Assembly: GCF_001189295.1 (NCBI RefSeq)
Contig: NZ_CP012159.1
Coordinates: forward strand, 2,928,001-2,992,000
Reading direction: 5' to 3'
From: Chondromyces crocatus
GTDB lineage: Bacteria > Myxococcota_A > Polyangia > Polyangiales > Polyangiaceae
DNA length: 64,000 bases
Positions 1 to 9,424 of the stretch are shown one piece after another. Under the pieces are notes generated by a model. That model ran no database searches. It worked only from the letters and a program-made list of their open reading frames with translations, and was not told where the DNA came from. Every line of letters begins with the position of its first letter. Position 1 is the first letter of the stretch. The translations under genes were made by a program, and so were the position numbers.

Positions 1-1
1 C

Positions 2-2707
2 GCGGAGCGTGCTGCCGAAGCCAAGGGGGCGGAGGCGGCTCGCCTCGCGCTGGAGGCGACGCTGGAGTACGAGCGGGCGGGGGACATGGAGCGCGCCGCG
101 GAGTGCGCAAAGCAGGCCATCGCGGCTGGCGAGGAGCAGCTCGCGCCAATCGCGTTGAACCGCGCAGGGCGCGCTGGCCACGGCGCTGGGGAGCTCATCG
201 AGCAGCTGATCACACGCGCGAAGGAGGCGACCGATGCCGTTGAGCGGCGGGAGCTCTACGAGCGCCTCGCCGAGCTGGACGAGATCGGTCGCAGCGGCTG
301 GTTCGCCTCGGTCCTCGCGGAGGCCCCCGATCACCTGCCGACGCTGCGTCGGCGGGCGGCAGCGCTGATCTCGGAGGGGCTGGACGACGAACTCGAGCCC
401 ACCCTGATCGCCGTCGCACGGGCTCTCGAGGGCAGCCCAGAGGCGCCCGTGGGCGGCTCGGAGGCGATCGCGCACGCCATGGTGTCCGCTCGGTTGCGGC
501 TCCGGGCGTTGCCTTGGGAGGAGACGCTAGAGCCCGTCGAGCTGGCCTACCGAAACCAGCCTCGAGGCGTCTGGGCGCTTCGACAGATGGCTGCGCACGC
601 GCGCGTCAAAGAGGACCACAGGCTGGCGATTGAGGCGGATCGTCAGCTCATCGAGCGGACCGACAGGCCTTCCGAGGCGGCGGCGCTGTCCGTGCGGACG
701 GCCAAAGAGGCCTCCATCGCTGGATCGGTCGAGGACACGGTCGCGTTCTTCCAGCATGCCATCACGGTGGTCCCGGGCTACCTGTATGCGCACCTCGAAC
801 TGGCGAGTGCGCTCGAGCGAGGTGGGGACATGGCGAGCGCCGCTGCTGCCCTGGAGGCCGCCGCGGAGGTGTCCGTCACGACGGAGCTGCGGGCCCACGC
901 CTTGTATCGGGCTGCTGTGCTCTGGCTGGATGAAGTCAAGGATACGGGGCGCGCCCGGCAGGTGTTCGAGGCGGTGGCCGCCATCGATCCTTCCTACAGC
1001 GATGTCTTCCAGCGGCTTCAGACCATCTACATCGCCGAAGGGGCGAGAGCAGAGCTCGCAGCCTTGCTGGAGCGTCGACTCGAAGCAGTCACCGATCCTG
1101 CAGAGCGCGTGGAGATGGAAGTGCTCCGCGGGCGGGCGCTGGCCGATGTGGGCGACGCGGCCGCGGCCAAGGGAGCCCTCGCGGCTGCCCTGGAGGCCAA
1201 CCCGGATCACGTGGAAGCGCTCAGCGCCTTCGCCGACGTCAGCGCGAGCGAAGGGGACTGGAGCGGGGCAGAGCAGGCCTGGATCCGGCTGGCTCGGTTG
1301 ATCCCGGATCAGACCAAGCAGATCGCCATCTATCTGCGACTGGGTGAGCTGTACGACGAGCACCTGCCCAACCAGGAGCGCGCGGAGCTCGCCTACCAGG
1401 AAATCCTGAAGCGCTCTCCCACCGACGCGAGCGCGCGCGAGCGGTTGGTCGCGCTGTACAAGCGCTCTGGAGACAGCGCGCGGGCGATCGAGCAGCAGAA
1501 CATCCTCATCGAGGCTGCGGCGACGCCGGAGGAGAAGTGCCAGCGCACGGCGGAACTCGCCGAGATCTACGAGGCCGCCGGCGACACGAAGAAGGCCGAG
1601 ACGACACTGCTCGGCGCGCGCAAGGCGTGGCCGAAGGACGAGCACGCGATCGGAGCGTTGGCGCGCTTCTACTTGCGGAACGATCAGGGAGCAGCAGCGA
1701 ACGTTCTCCTCGATCGTGCGCTGGCGGATGCTCGTCGTGCGCTCAACACGGGCCGCTTCGAGCCCTACCTGTTCTCGACGGTCGCGACGGTGGCCGAGCT
1801 GCGGGGCCGTGGAGGCGCCGCGAAGGTCGCCAGGGCCACGGTGAGTGCGCTCGAGGGGCAGGTGACCGGGGGCATGGAAGGGGCCGGGCTGGCCGCCGTG
1901 GATACCTCTTTGGACGAGCTGATCGCGCCCGAGGTCATGACGCCGGCTTTCCGCGAGCTGCTCGCACGGTCCTCGCCGCTTCTGGATCGAGCCGTTCCTT
2001 TCGATCTCGACTCGATCCGCGCGGTCCCGCTTCCCTCCCAGCACGCGGAGCTGGTGGAGACGGCACAGGCGCTCGGCGATGCCTATGGGCTCTCGGGTCT
2101 CCAGGTCTACGTGACGCCGGCGCTGGGCTCCGTGTGCATCCCGGCGTCGTCGGAGCCGCCGGTCATCGTGCTCGGTCAGGCGCTGGTCGCATCGCCGCGC
2201 GAGGACGTCCGGACCTTCCTCATCCACCGGGCCCTGAAGATCTTGCAGACGCGCGGCTCGGCGTTCTCCAGGACGGCACCCATCGACCTCTGGCCCATGT
2301 TCGCGGCCTTCCTGAAGGCCCTCAACCCGAGCTGGACGCCGCAGGGCGTGGACGCCAGCAGGCTCACCGAGTGGTACAGCAAGGTGACCCGGGCGATGGG
2401 AGCGGATGCCGATCCTCAGCTGGCCGTGCTCGCCGCCGATATCGTGGGTTCGATCGGCAACCGCGCCTCCACGTTGAACACGGCGATCAACAGCTGGGGA
2501 AATCGTGCGGCACTCCTGGCCAGCGGTGACCTGAATGTGGCATTCACCGCCATCGCCTGGTCCGGGGGACATACGAACGCTCCGCCCGCGGAGGGCAAGG
2601 AGCGCATCACCTGGATCGGGCGCAATGCCGAGGCGCGTGACCTGATCGTATTCTCGGTGAGCGATTCCTTTGCAGACGCGCGGGATCGTCTGGGTCTGAG
2701 CAGCTAG
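2..2707 (+). CDS. TPR-repeat protein, 5'-truncated by window edge
   Basis: The reading frame is open to the left edge, so the true start lies outside; the first in-frame ATG is at 86. The visible 900-odd residues are mostly Ala/Glu/Leu-rich helical pairs typical of tetratricopeptide repeats, for example NPDHVEALSAFADVSASEGD and SPTDASARERLVALYKRSGD. The family gives scaffolds for protein-protein contact. The last ~240 residues (from about 1980) are not TPR-like. They include REDVRTFLIHRALKI, in the place where an M48-type peptidase would carry HExxH, so this end may be a dead peptidase-like fold (inference). A single-codon gap separates it from the YkgJ-type gene at 2713, suggesting co-transcription. 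Function unknown; could belong to surface or motility machinery, but nothing here shows that. Confidence 0.8.
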   Translation, partial: AERAAEAKGAEAARLALEATLEYERAGDMERAAECAKQAIAAGEEQLAPIALNRAGRAGHGAGELIEQLITRAKEATDAVERRELYERLAELDEIGRSGWFASVLAEAPDHLPTLRRRAAALISEGLDDELEPTLIAVARALEGSPEAPVGGSEAIAHAMVSARLRLRALPWEETLEPVELAYRNQPRGVWALRQMAAHARVKEDHRLAIEADRQLIERTDRPSEAAALSVRTAKEASIAGSVEDTVAFFQHAITVVPGYLYAHLELASALERGGDMASAAAALEAAAEVSVTTELRAHALYRAAVLWLDEVKDTGRARQVFEAVAAIDPSYSDVFQRLQTIYIAEGARAELAALLERRLEAVTDPAERVEMEVLRGRALADVGDAAAAKGALAAALEANPDHVEALSAFADVSASEGDWSGAEQAWIRLARLIPDQTKQIAIYLRLGELYDEHLPNQERAELAYQEILKRSPTDASARERLVALYKRSGDSARAIEQQNILIEAAATPEEKCQRTAELAEIYEAAGDTKKAETTLLGARKAWPKDEHAIGALARFYLRNDQGAAANVLLDRALADARRALNTGRFEPYLFSTVATVAELRGRGGAAKVARATVSALEGQVTGGMEGAGLAAVDTSLDELIAPEVMTPAFRELLARSSPLLDRAVPFDLDSIRAVPLPSQHAELVETAQALGDAYGLSGLQVYVTPALGSVCIPASSEPPVIVLGQALVASPREDVRTFLIHRALKILQTRGSAFSRTAPIDLWPMFAAFLKALNPSWTPQGVDASRLTEWYSKVTRAMGADADPQLAVLAADIVGSIGNRASTLNTAINSWGNRAALLASGDLNVAFTAIAWSGGHTNAPPAEGKERITWIGRNAEARDLIVFSVSDSFADARDRLGLSS

Positions 2708-2712
2708 TATCG

Positions 2713-3123
2713 ATGACGACGACCACGAAGCCTCGCATTCATTACGACTGCACCAAATGTCCGGCCTTCTGCTGCTCGATCTACGAGCGCGTGGTGGTGA
2801 ATCAGCGCGACATCAATCGCCTGGCGCGCCACTTCGAGCTGACCATCGAAGAGGCAGAGCGCCGGTTCACCAAGCGCAACGGTGACGAGCGGATTCTGCG
2901 CCGGCAGAAGGACACGCTGCTCGGACAGACGTGCAAATTCCTCAACCTCGAGACGCGCGGGTGCTCGATCTACCACGCACGACCGCAGATCTGTCGCGAG
3001 TACCCGGGGCGCTCACGCTGCGGGTACTACGACATCCTGCAGTTCGAGCGGGAGACGCAGGAGGATGACACCGTGCTCCCCCTCATTCAGCTGCGGTTTC
3101 TCAAGCCCAAGCGCGAAGCCTGA
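2713..3123 (+). CDS. YkgJ-family cysteine-cluster protein
   Basis: A 136-residue protein with the Cys pattern of the YkgJ family (putative zinc- or iron-chelating domain): CTKCPAFCC near residues 13-21, then CKFLNLETRGCSIYHARPQIC, then RCGYYD. Members are cytosolic proteins thought to bind a metal or Fe-S cluster; a substrate is rarely known. No signal peptide is seen. It starts 5 nt after the stop of the TPR gene and is probably translated from the same message. The His/Arg-rich segment HARPQICREYPGR matches the family consensus, so the family call is firm while the role is open. Confidence 0.85.
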   Translation: MTTTTKPRIHYDCTKCPAFCCSIYERVVVNQRDINRLARHFELTIEEAERRFTKRNGDERILRRQKDTLLGQTCKFLNLETRGCSIYHARPQICREYPGRSRCGYYDILQFERETQEDDTVLPLIQLRFLKPKREA

Positions 3124-3138
3124 GAGCCGAGAGGCGCG

Positions 3139-3579
3139 CTAAGGGCCTGCGTCGGACGGGGGGGGCTTGTCCAGCGCCGTGAGGACGCTCGGGCACACGA
3201 CGGGGACCTCCCGTGCTCGGTGTTCGGGTGACTCACGGAAGCAGATCTTGCCAGCAAGGCGAATACGTTCGCCTCTGGCGAGGGTGCTCTCGTCGGGGCA
3301 TGGGGTCTCGGTGACCGCCGAGCGGGTGCCGTCCTCGGCCGTGTAGAGCACGCAGCTCGTGCCCTCTCTGGCGAAATAGTGCCTGCGCGCAGGTCGTCGA
3401 GCAGCACGCGCCGTGCCTCCCGTGGACGTGGCGGGTTGGGGCTGTGGTGGTTCGCCGACCGCGCTCCCCGGGGGAAGGGCAGCCGGCGCTTCGTTGGCGT
3501 CGCTGCGCGCGAGATCCTGACAGCTCGCGACGAGGAGCAGGCTGATGGTGAGACCGCGTCGCCTGCTCGCCCAGCACAT
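3139..3579 (-). CDS. small predicted lipoprotein, hypothetical
   Basis: A 146-residue protein. I chose the ATG at 3579 because it gives a lipoprotein signal: Arg-rich n-region, hydrophobic LTISLLLVA and lipobox cysteine at VASC (about residue 20). A longer frame upstream only shadows the MlaE gene. The mature part has a Pro/Ala/Gly linker and a C-terminal region with four cysteines (TSC, TPCP, GKIC, VVCP) that could form two disulphides in the periplasm. It begins 11 nt after the mlaE stop, so it is probably the last gene of the 4950-3139 minus-strand unit. No family recognised. Confidence 0.65.
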   Translation of the reverse strand: MCWASRRRGLTISLLLVASCQDLARSDANEAPAALPPGSAVGEPPQPQPATSTGGTARAARRPARRHYFAREGTSCVLYTAEDGTRSAVTETPCPDESTLARGERIRLAGKICFRESPEHRAREVPVVCPSVLTALDKPPPSDAGP

Positions 3580-3590
3580 CTCGGGAGCCC

Positions 3591-4436
3591 CTACTTCTGG
3601 GGGAAGAAGAGGATGAACAGCTTGGTGAGGAAGAGGTCCGAGATCAGGATGGCGATGGAGGTCGCGACGACGGCCCGGGTCGTCGCGAGACCGACGCCCT
3701 CGGTGCCCCCTCGGGTGATCAGCCCGAAATGACAGCCGACCAGCGCGATGATCGCCCCGAAGAACGGCGTCTTCAGGATGCCGCTGAAGAAGTCGCCGAA
3801 CGTCACGGACTCGAGCGCCGTCGCGAGGAAGAACCCGGCGGGGATGCCGAACTCCGTCGAGCAAACGAACATCGCTCCCATGAAGCCGAGCACCAGCGCG
3901 AAAGCGCCCAGCACCGGCATGATCACCAGACACGCGAGGAGGCGTGGCAGCACCAGCTTCTTCAGCGGGTCCGCGCCCAGAGCACGGATGGCATCGATCT
4001 GCTCGGTGACGGCCATGGAGCCGACCTCGGCCGCGATGCCTGCTCCGATGCGGCCGCCGACCACGATCGCCGTCAACGTGGGCGCCAGCTCGCGTGAGAA
4101 GGAGAGACCGATGACGCGCCCCGTGTACTCCATCCCGCCGAACTTCTGCAGGCCGAACGCGAACTGCACCGCCATGACCATCCCGACGAAGAGCGCGGTG
4201 ACCGAAGCGATCCCGAGCGAGCGCGTGCCGAGCGACTCCATCTGGTAGATGGTCGACGAGATCTCGAGGGGCCTCCGGAACGTCGCGCGGATGGCGCCCC
4301 AGGTCATGTCGCCCAGCTGTCCCAGATGCTCCAGGAAATGGGTGAACGTCTCCCAGACGCGGGACGTCATGGGAGGAGGCGGCGGAGGGGCCAGGCTCGG
4401 GGAGTGCCCCGTCTGACTCGGGCGATCAGCTGTCAT
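3591..4436 (-). CDS. mlaE: MlaE/YrbE-type ABC transporter permease
   Basis: A 281-residue permease of the MlaE family, the inner-membrane part of ABC systems that move phospholipids or other hydrophobic molecules between membranes. Typical motifs are present: MESLGTRSLGIASVTALFVG, the RELAPTLTAIVVGGRIGAG block, EVGSMAVTEQIDAIRALGADP and LACLVIMPVLG. Five or so membrane segments are visible. The N-terminus carries a Pro run (APPPPPP) before the conserved part. Its start overlaps the upstream lipoprotein gene by 11 nt. No MlaF ATPase or MlaD substrate-binding gene is next to it in the window, so those partners must be elsewhere. The gene symbol is by family resemblance. Confidence 0.9.
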   Translation of the reverse strand: MTADRPSQTGHSPSLAPPPPPPMTSRVWETFTHFLEHLGQLGDMTWGAIRATFRRPLEISSTIYQMESLGTRSLGIASVTALFVGMVMAVQFAFGLQKFGGMEYTGRVIGLSFSRELAPTLTAIVVGGRIGAGIAAEVGSMAVTEQIDAIRALGADPLKKLVLPRLLACLVIMPVLGAFALVLGFMGAMFVCSTEFGIPAGFFLATALESVTFGDFFSGILKTPFFGAIIALVGCHFGLITRGGTEGVGLATTRAVVATSIAILISDLFLTKLFILFFPQK

Positions 4437-4950
4437 GGGTGGAGAGGGTTGAGAATCCGCGCACCAGGTGCCCGAATGCGTCGAGGCTGCGCTCGAAGTG
4501 GGCGGGGTGCGCGACCAGCAGCAGGTCGTAGACGCAGCCGTCCTTCTTCAAGACCCAGACGTCGAACTTCTTCGGAACACCGTCCAGTTTTGCCTGGAGC
4601 ACGGTGTGCATGGCTTCGCGGCCATCCATGGGGACGACTTCCTGCGACAGGATGTCTCGCTCCGTGAATTGCAGGAAAAGGTGCTGCGTCAGTGCGGTGA
4701 GGGGAACGTCATCCTCGCCGCGGCAGCGGCCGTTGATGGCGATGGTCGCCATGTTCCTGTCATCCCGGAACACGATGGTCGAGTGAGACACCTCGACTTG
4801 CTGCCATCCGGAGGGGGCGCGTGGGATCCTGAACGCGACATCCGTGCCTCGGTAGACGGTGCCGTCGAAGGATGGACCGCCGCACGCGACGAGGGCGGAG
4901 GTCATGAGGAGCAGGGCTGACAGGGGGCGAAGGAAGGCCATACATCGCAT
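4426..4950 (-). CDS. predicted lipoprotein, hypothetical
   Basis: A 174-residue protein. The start at 4950 (MRCMAFLRP) was chosen because it opens directly onto a signal peptide ending in lipobox VAC (MTSALVACGG); an upstream start would add about 40 polar residues. The mature domain (GTDVAFRIPRAPSGWQQVE onwards) is a compact alpha/beta domain with conserved-looking FRDDRNMATIAINGRC and LKKDGCVYDLLLVA segments, resembling the small PsbP/DUF1795-like surface lipoproteins (inference). It overlaps mlaE by 11 nt, so a job linked to lipid or envelope transport is plausible. The alternative ATG at 4941 would still give a signal peptide. Confidence 0.7.
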   Translation of the reverse strand: MRCMAFLRPLSALLLMTSALVACGGPSFDGTVYRGTDVAFRIPRAPSGWQQVEVSHSTIVFRDDRNMATIAINGRCRGEDDVPLTALTQHLFLQFTERDILSQEVVPMDGREAMHTVLQAKLDGVPKKFDVWVLKKDGCVYDLLLVAHPAHFERSLDAFGHLVRGFSTLSTHDS

Positions 4951-5067
4951 CAGCAGCGGGGCCGACGCTAGCACGCCAGACCGCTCTGGGTGATGGTCGA
5001 GACGCCACTTCAGTGCTGGTGGGAAGCTGACATGGGAGAGGTGAGCACGGGAGGCAAGGGGTGCCAC

Positions 5068-5835
5068 TCAAGGAAAAGGCCACCGACGCGCAGGCGGACG
5101 GGAGCCAGATGGAGGCATCCGGCCCCATCCGTTTGGTGGTGGGCGGCGTGAGGAAGAACGCTTCTTTGGCCAGTCAGGTGATTTTCGTCGGCTCCGGCCG
5201 ATCATGAAGCCACGGATGAGGAACAGCCCCGCGACGAACCCTCCCAGGTGAGCGAAGAACGCCACCCCGCCGCCGCGGAGACCGATCGCGCCGAGCGCGT
5301 TGAACAAGTTGGCGGCGAAATATTCGAGGATGACGATCCAGGCCGGCAGCTCGAAGAACAGGCCGAAGAACACCGTCACGGGCGCGCGGGGGTAGAGCGA
5401 ACCATACGCTGCGAGGACGCCGGAGATCGCTCCAGAGGCTCCCACCATGGGGATGTGCGAGGCAGGATCGATGAAGAACTGTGCCGCCGCCGCACCGAGC
5501 CCGGCGAGCAAATAGAACGCGAGGTATCGCCCTCTGCCGAGCGCATCCTCCACGTTGTCGCCGAAGATCCACAGGAAGAGCATGTTGCCGCCGAGGTGGA
5601 GCCACCCCGACGGGTCGTGCATGAACATGCTGGTGAGGACCGTCCAGCTCGCGTCGAGCGGCGTCTGGAGCAGCCGCAGCGGGACCAGGCCGTACTCCGT
5701 CAGCAGGCGCTGAGGTGGGTAGCCGGCGGTGATGAGCGCGCGCATCCAGACGAAGGTGAGAATGTTGAGCGCGATCAGCGCGTAGGTGACCACCGGCGTG
5801 CGACGGGACGGGAGGTGGTCACGGACCGGGAGCAT
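5068..5835 (-). CDS. rhomboid-family intramembrane serine protease
   Basis: A 255-residue polytopic membrane protein with the rhomboid hallmarks: WLHLGGNMLFLWIFGDNVED in the first loop/TM2, the nucleophile motif GASGAISG (Ser about residue 134) and the catalytic His in AHLGGF (about residue 196). Rhomboids cleave transmembrane helices within the bilayer. About six to seven membrane segments are visible, followed by a basic, Pro-rich cytosolic tail. It lies upstream of the 4950-3139 unit with a gap of 117 nt and is divergent from cysS. The substrate cannot be inferred. Confidence 0.92.
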   Translation of the reverse strand: MLPVRDHLPSRRTPVVTYALIALNILTFVWMRALITAGYPPQRLLTEYGLVPLRLLQTPLDASWTVLTSMFMHDPSGWLHLGGNMLFLWIFGDNVEDALGRGRYLAFYLLAGLGAAAAQFFIDPASHIPMVGASGAISGVLAAYGSLYPRAPVTVFFGLFFELPAWIVILEYFAANLFNALGAIGLRGGGVAFFAHLGGFVAGLFLIRGFMIGRSRRKSPDWPKKRSSSRRPPPNGWGRMPPSGSRPPARRWPFP

Positions 5836-5905
5836 CGCGGACCCAACTTAAGCACGGCTGGGGCTGCGTGACACCGCCTGGGCTGCCTGTTAGACCCGGT
5901 TCGCG

Positions 5906-7465
5906 ATGTCCGAGTTGCGCCTCCGCCTGCACGACAGCATGACGCAAAAGCTCACCCCGCTGGTCCCGCGCCAGCCTGGTGAGGTGCACATCTACTGTTG
6001 CGGGCCCACCACGTACGATGTCGCTCACGTGGGCCATGGGCGGGCCGCGCTCGCCCCCGATGTGCTCGTACGCCATCTCAGGAGCCGCGGGCTCCAGGTG
6101 ACCTACGTCCGTAACGTCACAGACGTCGACGACAAGATCCTGGCTCGGGCGTCGGAGAAGGGCGAGCCGCCTCTGGCGCTGTCGGCGCGCATGGCCGCCC
6201 TCTACCAGGAAGACATGGCCGCGCTGGGTTGCCTGAGGCCCGATGTCGAGCCACGCGTCTCGGAGCACATCCCGGAGATCATCGCGCTGATCGAGCGCCT
6301 GTGCGATGTCGGCGCCGCTTACGTGATCGAGCTGCCGAACGGCGCGCGGGACGTCTATTACGCCGTCCGGAGCTTCGCGGGTTACGGGAAGCTGTCCAAG
6401 CGCAACATCGAAGAGCTGTGCGCGGGGGCGCGCGTCGAGGTGGTCGAACAGAAGCGCGATCCCCTGGACTTCGCCTTGTGGAAGGGCGTCGTCGACGAAG
6501 GCGCCTGGGGCTGGGACAGCCCATGGGGGAAGGGACGGCCCGGGTGGCACATCGAGTGCTCCGCCATGGCGTGCCGGTACCTCGGCGCTGGCTTCGATGT
6601 GCATGCAGGCGGGATGGATCTCATCTTTCCTCACCACGAGAACGAGATCGCTCAGAGTGAAGCTGCCTGCCCGGCCGATGTCCCCTTCGCGTCCATCTGG
6701 ATCCACAACGGCTTCGTCAACGTCGACAAGGAGAAGATGGCGAAGTCACTCGGCAATTTCGTCACGCTTCGCGATGTGTACGAGCGGAACGATCCAGAGG
6801 CCTTGCGCTACTTCCTCCTGAGCGTCCATTACCGGGGACCGATCGCCTTCGACACCACGAAGCGTGAGAACGGCAGGGTCGTCTTTCCTGGCGTCGTGGA
6901 GGCAGAGCGTCGCGTCGACTACCTGTACGGCACCCTGGAGCGGCTGGAAGCGCTCGGGGCAGGTGCAGAGGGGGTGGACCTCCCCGGGACGTTGCCCCGG
7001 GGCCTGGCGGCAGTCGCTACCCTGGCGGCGGAGGCGCGGGAGCGCGTCGAAGCGAGCCTCGATGAGGACCTGAACACCCCGGTCGCCCTCTCGGTGCTCG
7101 CCGACATCGCCAAGGCGGCCAACGAGCTCGTCGACCTGGTCCAGAGGCGTCGAAAGGATCAGGCGGTCCAGCAGCTGGCGCCTTCGCTCGCTCGTCGTCT
7201 GCTGCTCGCTTTTCGAGGGACGCTGGAGGCGCTGGGTCTGCTGCAGACCCCGCCCGGAGCGTACCACGCCCGCACGCAGGCACGTCGCCTGGGTCTCCTG
7301 GGGCTCGCGCCCGAAGCGGTCGATGCGCGCGTGGCGGAGCGAGCAGCTGCCCGTCAAGCGAAAGACTTCGCCCGGAGTGACCGTCTCCGGGGAGAACTCG
7401 ACGCGCTGGGGATCGAGATCGCCGATACCCCCACCGGCAGCACCTGGCGGGTGACTGTGTCCTGA
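5906..7465 (+). CDS. cysS: cysteinyl-tRNA synthetase
   Basis: A 519-residue class I aminoacyl-tRNA synthetase that charges tRNA-Cys. The HIGH-type signature is HVGH (residues 41-44), preceded by the zinc-binding cysteine in YCCGPTTYD. Other signatures are GWHIECSAM, the zinc/His motif HHENEIAQSE, and KMAKS (277-281) in place of KMSKS. Length and C-terminal anticodon-binding helical region fit the bacterial family. ATG at 5906 begins just after the divergent rhomboid gene (70 nt between). Confidence 0.97.
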   Translation: MSELRLRLHDSMTQKLTPLVPRQPGEVHIYCCGPTTYDVAHVGHGRAALAPDVLVRHLRSRGLQVTYVRNVTDVDDKILARASEKGEPPLALSARMAALYQEDMAALGCLRPDVEPRVSEHIPEIIALIERLCDVGAAYVIELPNGARDVYYAVRSFAGYGKLSKRNIEELCAGARVEVVEQKRDPLDFALWKGVVDEGAWGWDSPWGKGRPGWHIECSAMACRYLGAGFDVHAGGMDLIFPHHENEIAQSEAACPADVPFASIWIHNGFVNVDKEKMAKSLGNFVTLRDVYERNDPEALRYFLLSVHYRGPIAFDTTKRENGRVVFPGVVEAERRVDYLYGTLERLEALGAGAEGVDLPGTLPRGLAAVATLAAEARERVEASLDEDLNTPVALSVLADIAKAANELVDLVQRRRKDQAVQQLAPSLARRLLLAFRGTLEALGLLQTPPGAYHARTQARRLGLLGLAPEAVDARVAERAAARQAKDFARSDRLRGELDALGIEIADTPTGSTWRVTVS

Positions 7466-7592
7466 CCAGAGGCCGCGTTTGCGGCTGCGGTTGACGACGG
7501 CAGGTAGACGGGACGAAGACGGAGATTTAGGTTGTCGGGTGCCCGGATAGACGGGCTCGCTCTGGCCGCACCGCTGTCTGGACAAGTTCCCA

Positions 7593-8543
7593 ATGGCCCG
7601 TGACCTCTATGCTGTGCTCGGAGTCCCTCGTGACGGGGATGAAGAGACGATCAAGAAGGCTTTCCGTAAGCTGGCGATGAAGTACCACCCGGACAAGAGC
7701 CCGGGGAAGGCCAACGAGCAGAAGTTCAAGGAGATCAACCAGGCCTACGAGGTCCTGAGCGACAAGCAGAAGCGCGCGCTCTACGACGAGTTCGGTGAGG
7801 AGAGCCTCTCGCAGGGGTTCGATCCCGAGCGTGCTCGTGCTTTCCGGCGTTACGCGGGCGCGCGGGGGGCGGGCGGTGGAGGGGCGCCTGGCTTCGACGT
7901 GCAGGAGATCTTCGGCGGCGGCGGTTTCGGCGGTTCAGGCGGCGTGGGCGACCTGTTCGGCGACCTGTTCGGTCGAGGCGGCGCTCGCCGCGGGCAGCCC
8001 GCGCGGGGACGCGGGAGTGACGTCGAGCATCATCTCACCGTGGATTTCAACTCGGCGATCCGTGGGACCACGATCACGGTGCAGCGGCCCGGAGAGGGTG
8101 AACCGGCGACCGTGCGCATTCCTCCGGGAGCGCACGAGGGGAGCAGGCTGCGCATCCGTGGACAGGGGAGCCCTGGGCCAGGCGGAGGTCCTGCGGGCGA
8201 TCTGATCCTTCACATCCACGTCACGCCGCATCCCTTCTTCCGACGCGAAGGCGATGATTTGCATCTCGATGTGCCCATCACCGTGGGTGAGGCGTACCGA
8301 GGAGAGAAGATCCGTATCCCCACACCCGACGGCGAGGTGGTGCTGAAGGTCCCGCCCCGCACGCAGACGGGGCAGGTGATGCGGCTCCGAGGCAAAGGCG
8401 TCGCTCGCAAGGGCAAGGATGCCGGGGATCTCTACGTGCGATTCCTGGTGCACGTCCCCACGAACGATGATCCCGAAGTCGAGAAAGCGGTCGAGCTGCT
8501 CGAGAAGCACATGCGTGATCCACGGAGCGATCTGCGCTTCTGA
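7593..8543 (+). CDS. DnaJ/CbpA-type co-chaperone (no zinc finger)
   Basis: A 316-residue J-domain protein. The J domain is residues 1-70 with the HPD tripeptide at 32-34. A Gly/Phe-rich linker follows ([20 protein letters not shown]), then the two C-terminal beta-sandwich substrate-binding domains (ending with [20 protein letters not shown]). The four CxxCxGxG zinc repeats of DnaJ are absent, so it is a type II protein like CbpA. It should stimulate the ATPase of an Hsp70. It stands alone, 127 nt after cysS and convergent with the hydratase gene. Confidence 0.93.
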   Translation: MARDLYAVLGVPRDGDEETIKKAFRKLAMKYHPDKSPGKANEQKFKEINQAYEVLSDKQKRALYDEFGEESLSQGFDPERARAFRRYAGARGAGGGGAPGFDVQEIFGGGGFGGSGGVGDLFGDLFGRGGARRGQPARGRGSDVEHHLTVDFNSAIRGTTITVQRPGEGEPATVRIPPGAHEGSRLRIRGQGSPGPGGGPAGDLILHIHVTPHPFFRREGDDLHLDVPITVGEAYRGEKIRIPTPDGEVVLKVPPRTQTGQVMRLRGKGVARKGKDAGDLYVRFLVHVPTNDDPEVEKAVELLEKHMRDPRSDLRF

Positions 8544-8584
8544 GCTGTGCTGAGCGAACGGGACGAAGCTCGGCGCGTGCTTAC

Positions 8585-9385
8585 CTACCGCCCGCTGTAC
8601 CTGGGGGGGCGCTTCTCCATGAACGACGAGAGGGCCTCACCCAGGTCTTCTGAAGCCAGGAAGGCCGAGTTCCACGCGGCCACGTACTCCAGCCCTTCGG
8701 CGACGGTCTTGCCCTCTCCGTAGCCCAGGACCTGCTTCACGCCTCGCACAGCGAGAGGCGGATTGGCTGCGATCTCACTGCAGAGCGCTCGTGCCCCTGC
8801 GAGCAGCGCTTCGACGTCGGAGAAGACGTCGTTCACGAGTCCGATCTCCCGGGCTCGCGTGGCGGGGACGTCCTTCCCGGTGAAGGCCAGCTCGCGTGTG
8901 TGACCCTGACCGATGATGGGCGGAAGCCGTTGCAAGCTACCGAGGTCGGCGACCATGGCGATCTTCGTCTCGCGGAGGGAGAAGCGCGCGTCTGCGGTGC
9001 ACAGCCGGATGTCACAGGCCGCGGCGAGGTCGAGACCGCCGCCGATGCACCAGCCATGGATCGCTGCGACGACAGGTACGGGACACGCGGAGACGGCATT
9101 GAACGCGCCTTGCAGCTTCCGGATCAGGGCCAGCAGCTGCATCCTGGGCCCAGCGGTGCCGCCGCTGGTGAGGTGGGGGCCCAGCTCGTTGAACGCGGCG
9201 GGGAGATCGAGGCCATAGCTGAAGGCTTTGGCCTGTGATTTCAGGAGCACCGCTCTCACATCGGGATGCTCGGAGACTTCCTGCATCGTCGACGTGAGTT
9301 CCGCAAAGAACGCGGGCGGCATGGTCGCGTGTTCGAGGGTGACGATGGCGACGTGGTCAATGACCTCGATCCGGCAGAAGGGCAT
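8585..9385 (-). CDS. enoyl-CoA hydratase/isomerase, dienoyl-CoA isomerase type
   Basis: A 266-residue crotonase-fold protein. The start is the ATG at 9385 (MPFCRIEVIDHVAIVTL); the longer frame begins with TTG. The sequence AIHGWCIGGGLDLAAACDIR supplies the oxyanion hole. The acidic residues GGGLD, RETKIAMVADLG (Glu and Asp) match the Asp/Glu/Asp set of delta3,5-delta2,4-dienoyl-CoA isomerase (ECH1) rather than the Glu/Glu pair of simple enoyl-CoA hydratase. It would therefore rearrange double bonds during beta-oxidation of unsaturated fatty acids. The exact reaction is inferred from those residues. It lies 39 nt downstream of the TrpE-like gene. Confidence 0.85.
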   Translation of the reverse strand: MPFCRIEVIDHVAIVTLEHATMPPAFFAELTSTMQEVSEHPDVRAVLLKSQAKAFSYGLDLPAAFNELGPHLTSGGTAGPRMQLLALIRKLQGAFNAVSACPVPVVAAIHGWCIGGGLDLAAACDIRLCTADARFSLRETKIAMVADLGSLQRLPPIIGQGHTRELAFTGKDVPATRAREIGLVNDVFSDVEALLAGARALCSEIAANPPLAVRGVKQVLGYGEGKTVAEGLEYVAAWNSAFLASEDLGEALSSFMEKRPPRYSGR

Positions 9386-9424
9386 GGGAGGGATGCTGCG
9401 CAGAGCACCCCGCCGCTGCAAGCC

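Noticed and set aside
527-2572. Long antisense frame opposite the TPR gene
   Set aside because: Codon composition is Arg/Gly-rich and tracks the GC-rich shadow of the real plus-strand gene; no motif or start signal.
3139-3933. 264-residue version of the small lipoprotein
   Set aside because: The extra N-terminal part overlaps mlaE out of frame and is Arg-rich; the internal ATG at 3579 opens on a lipoprotein signal.
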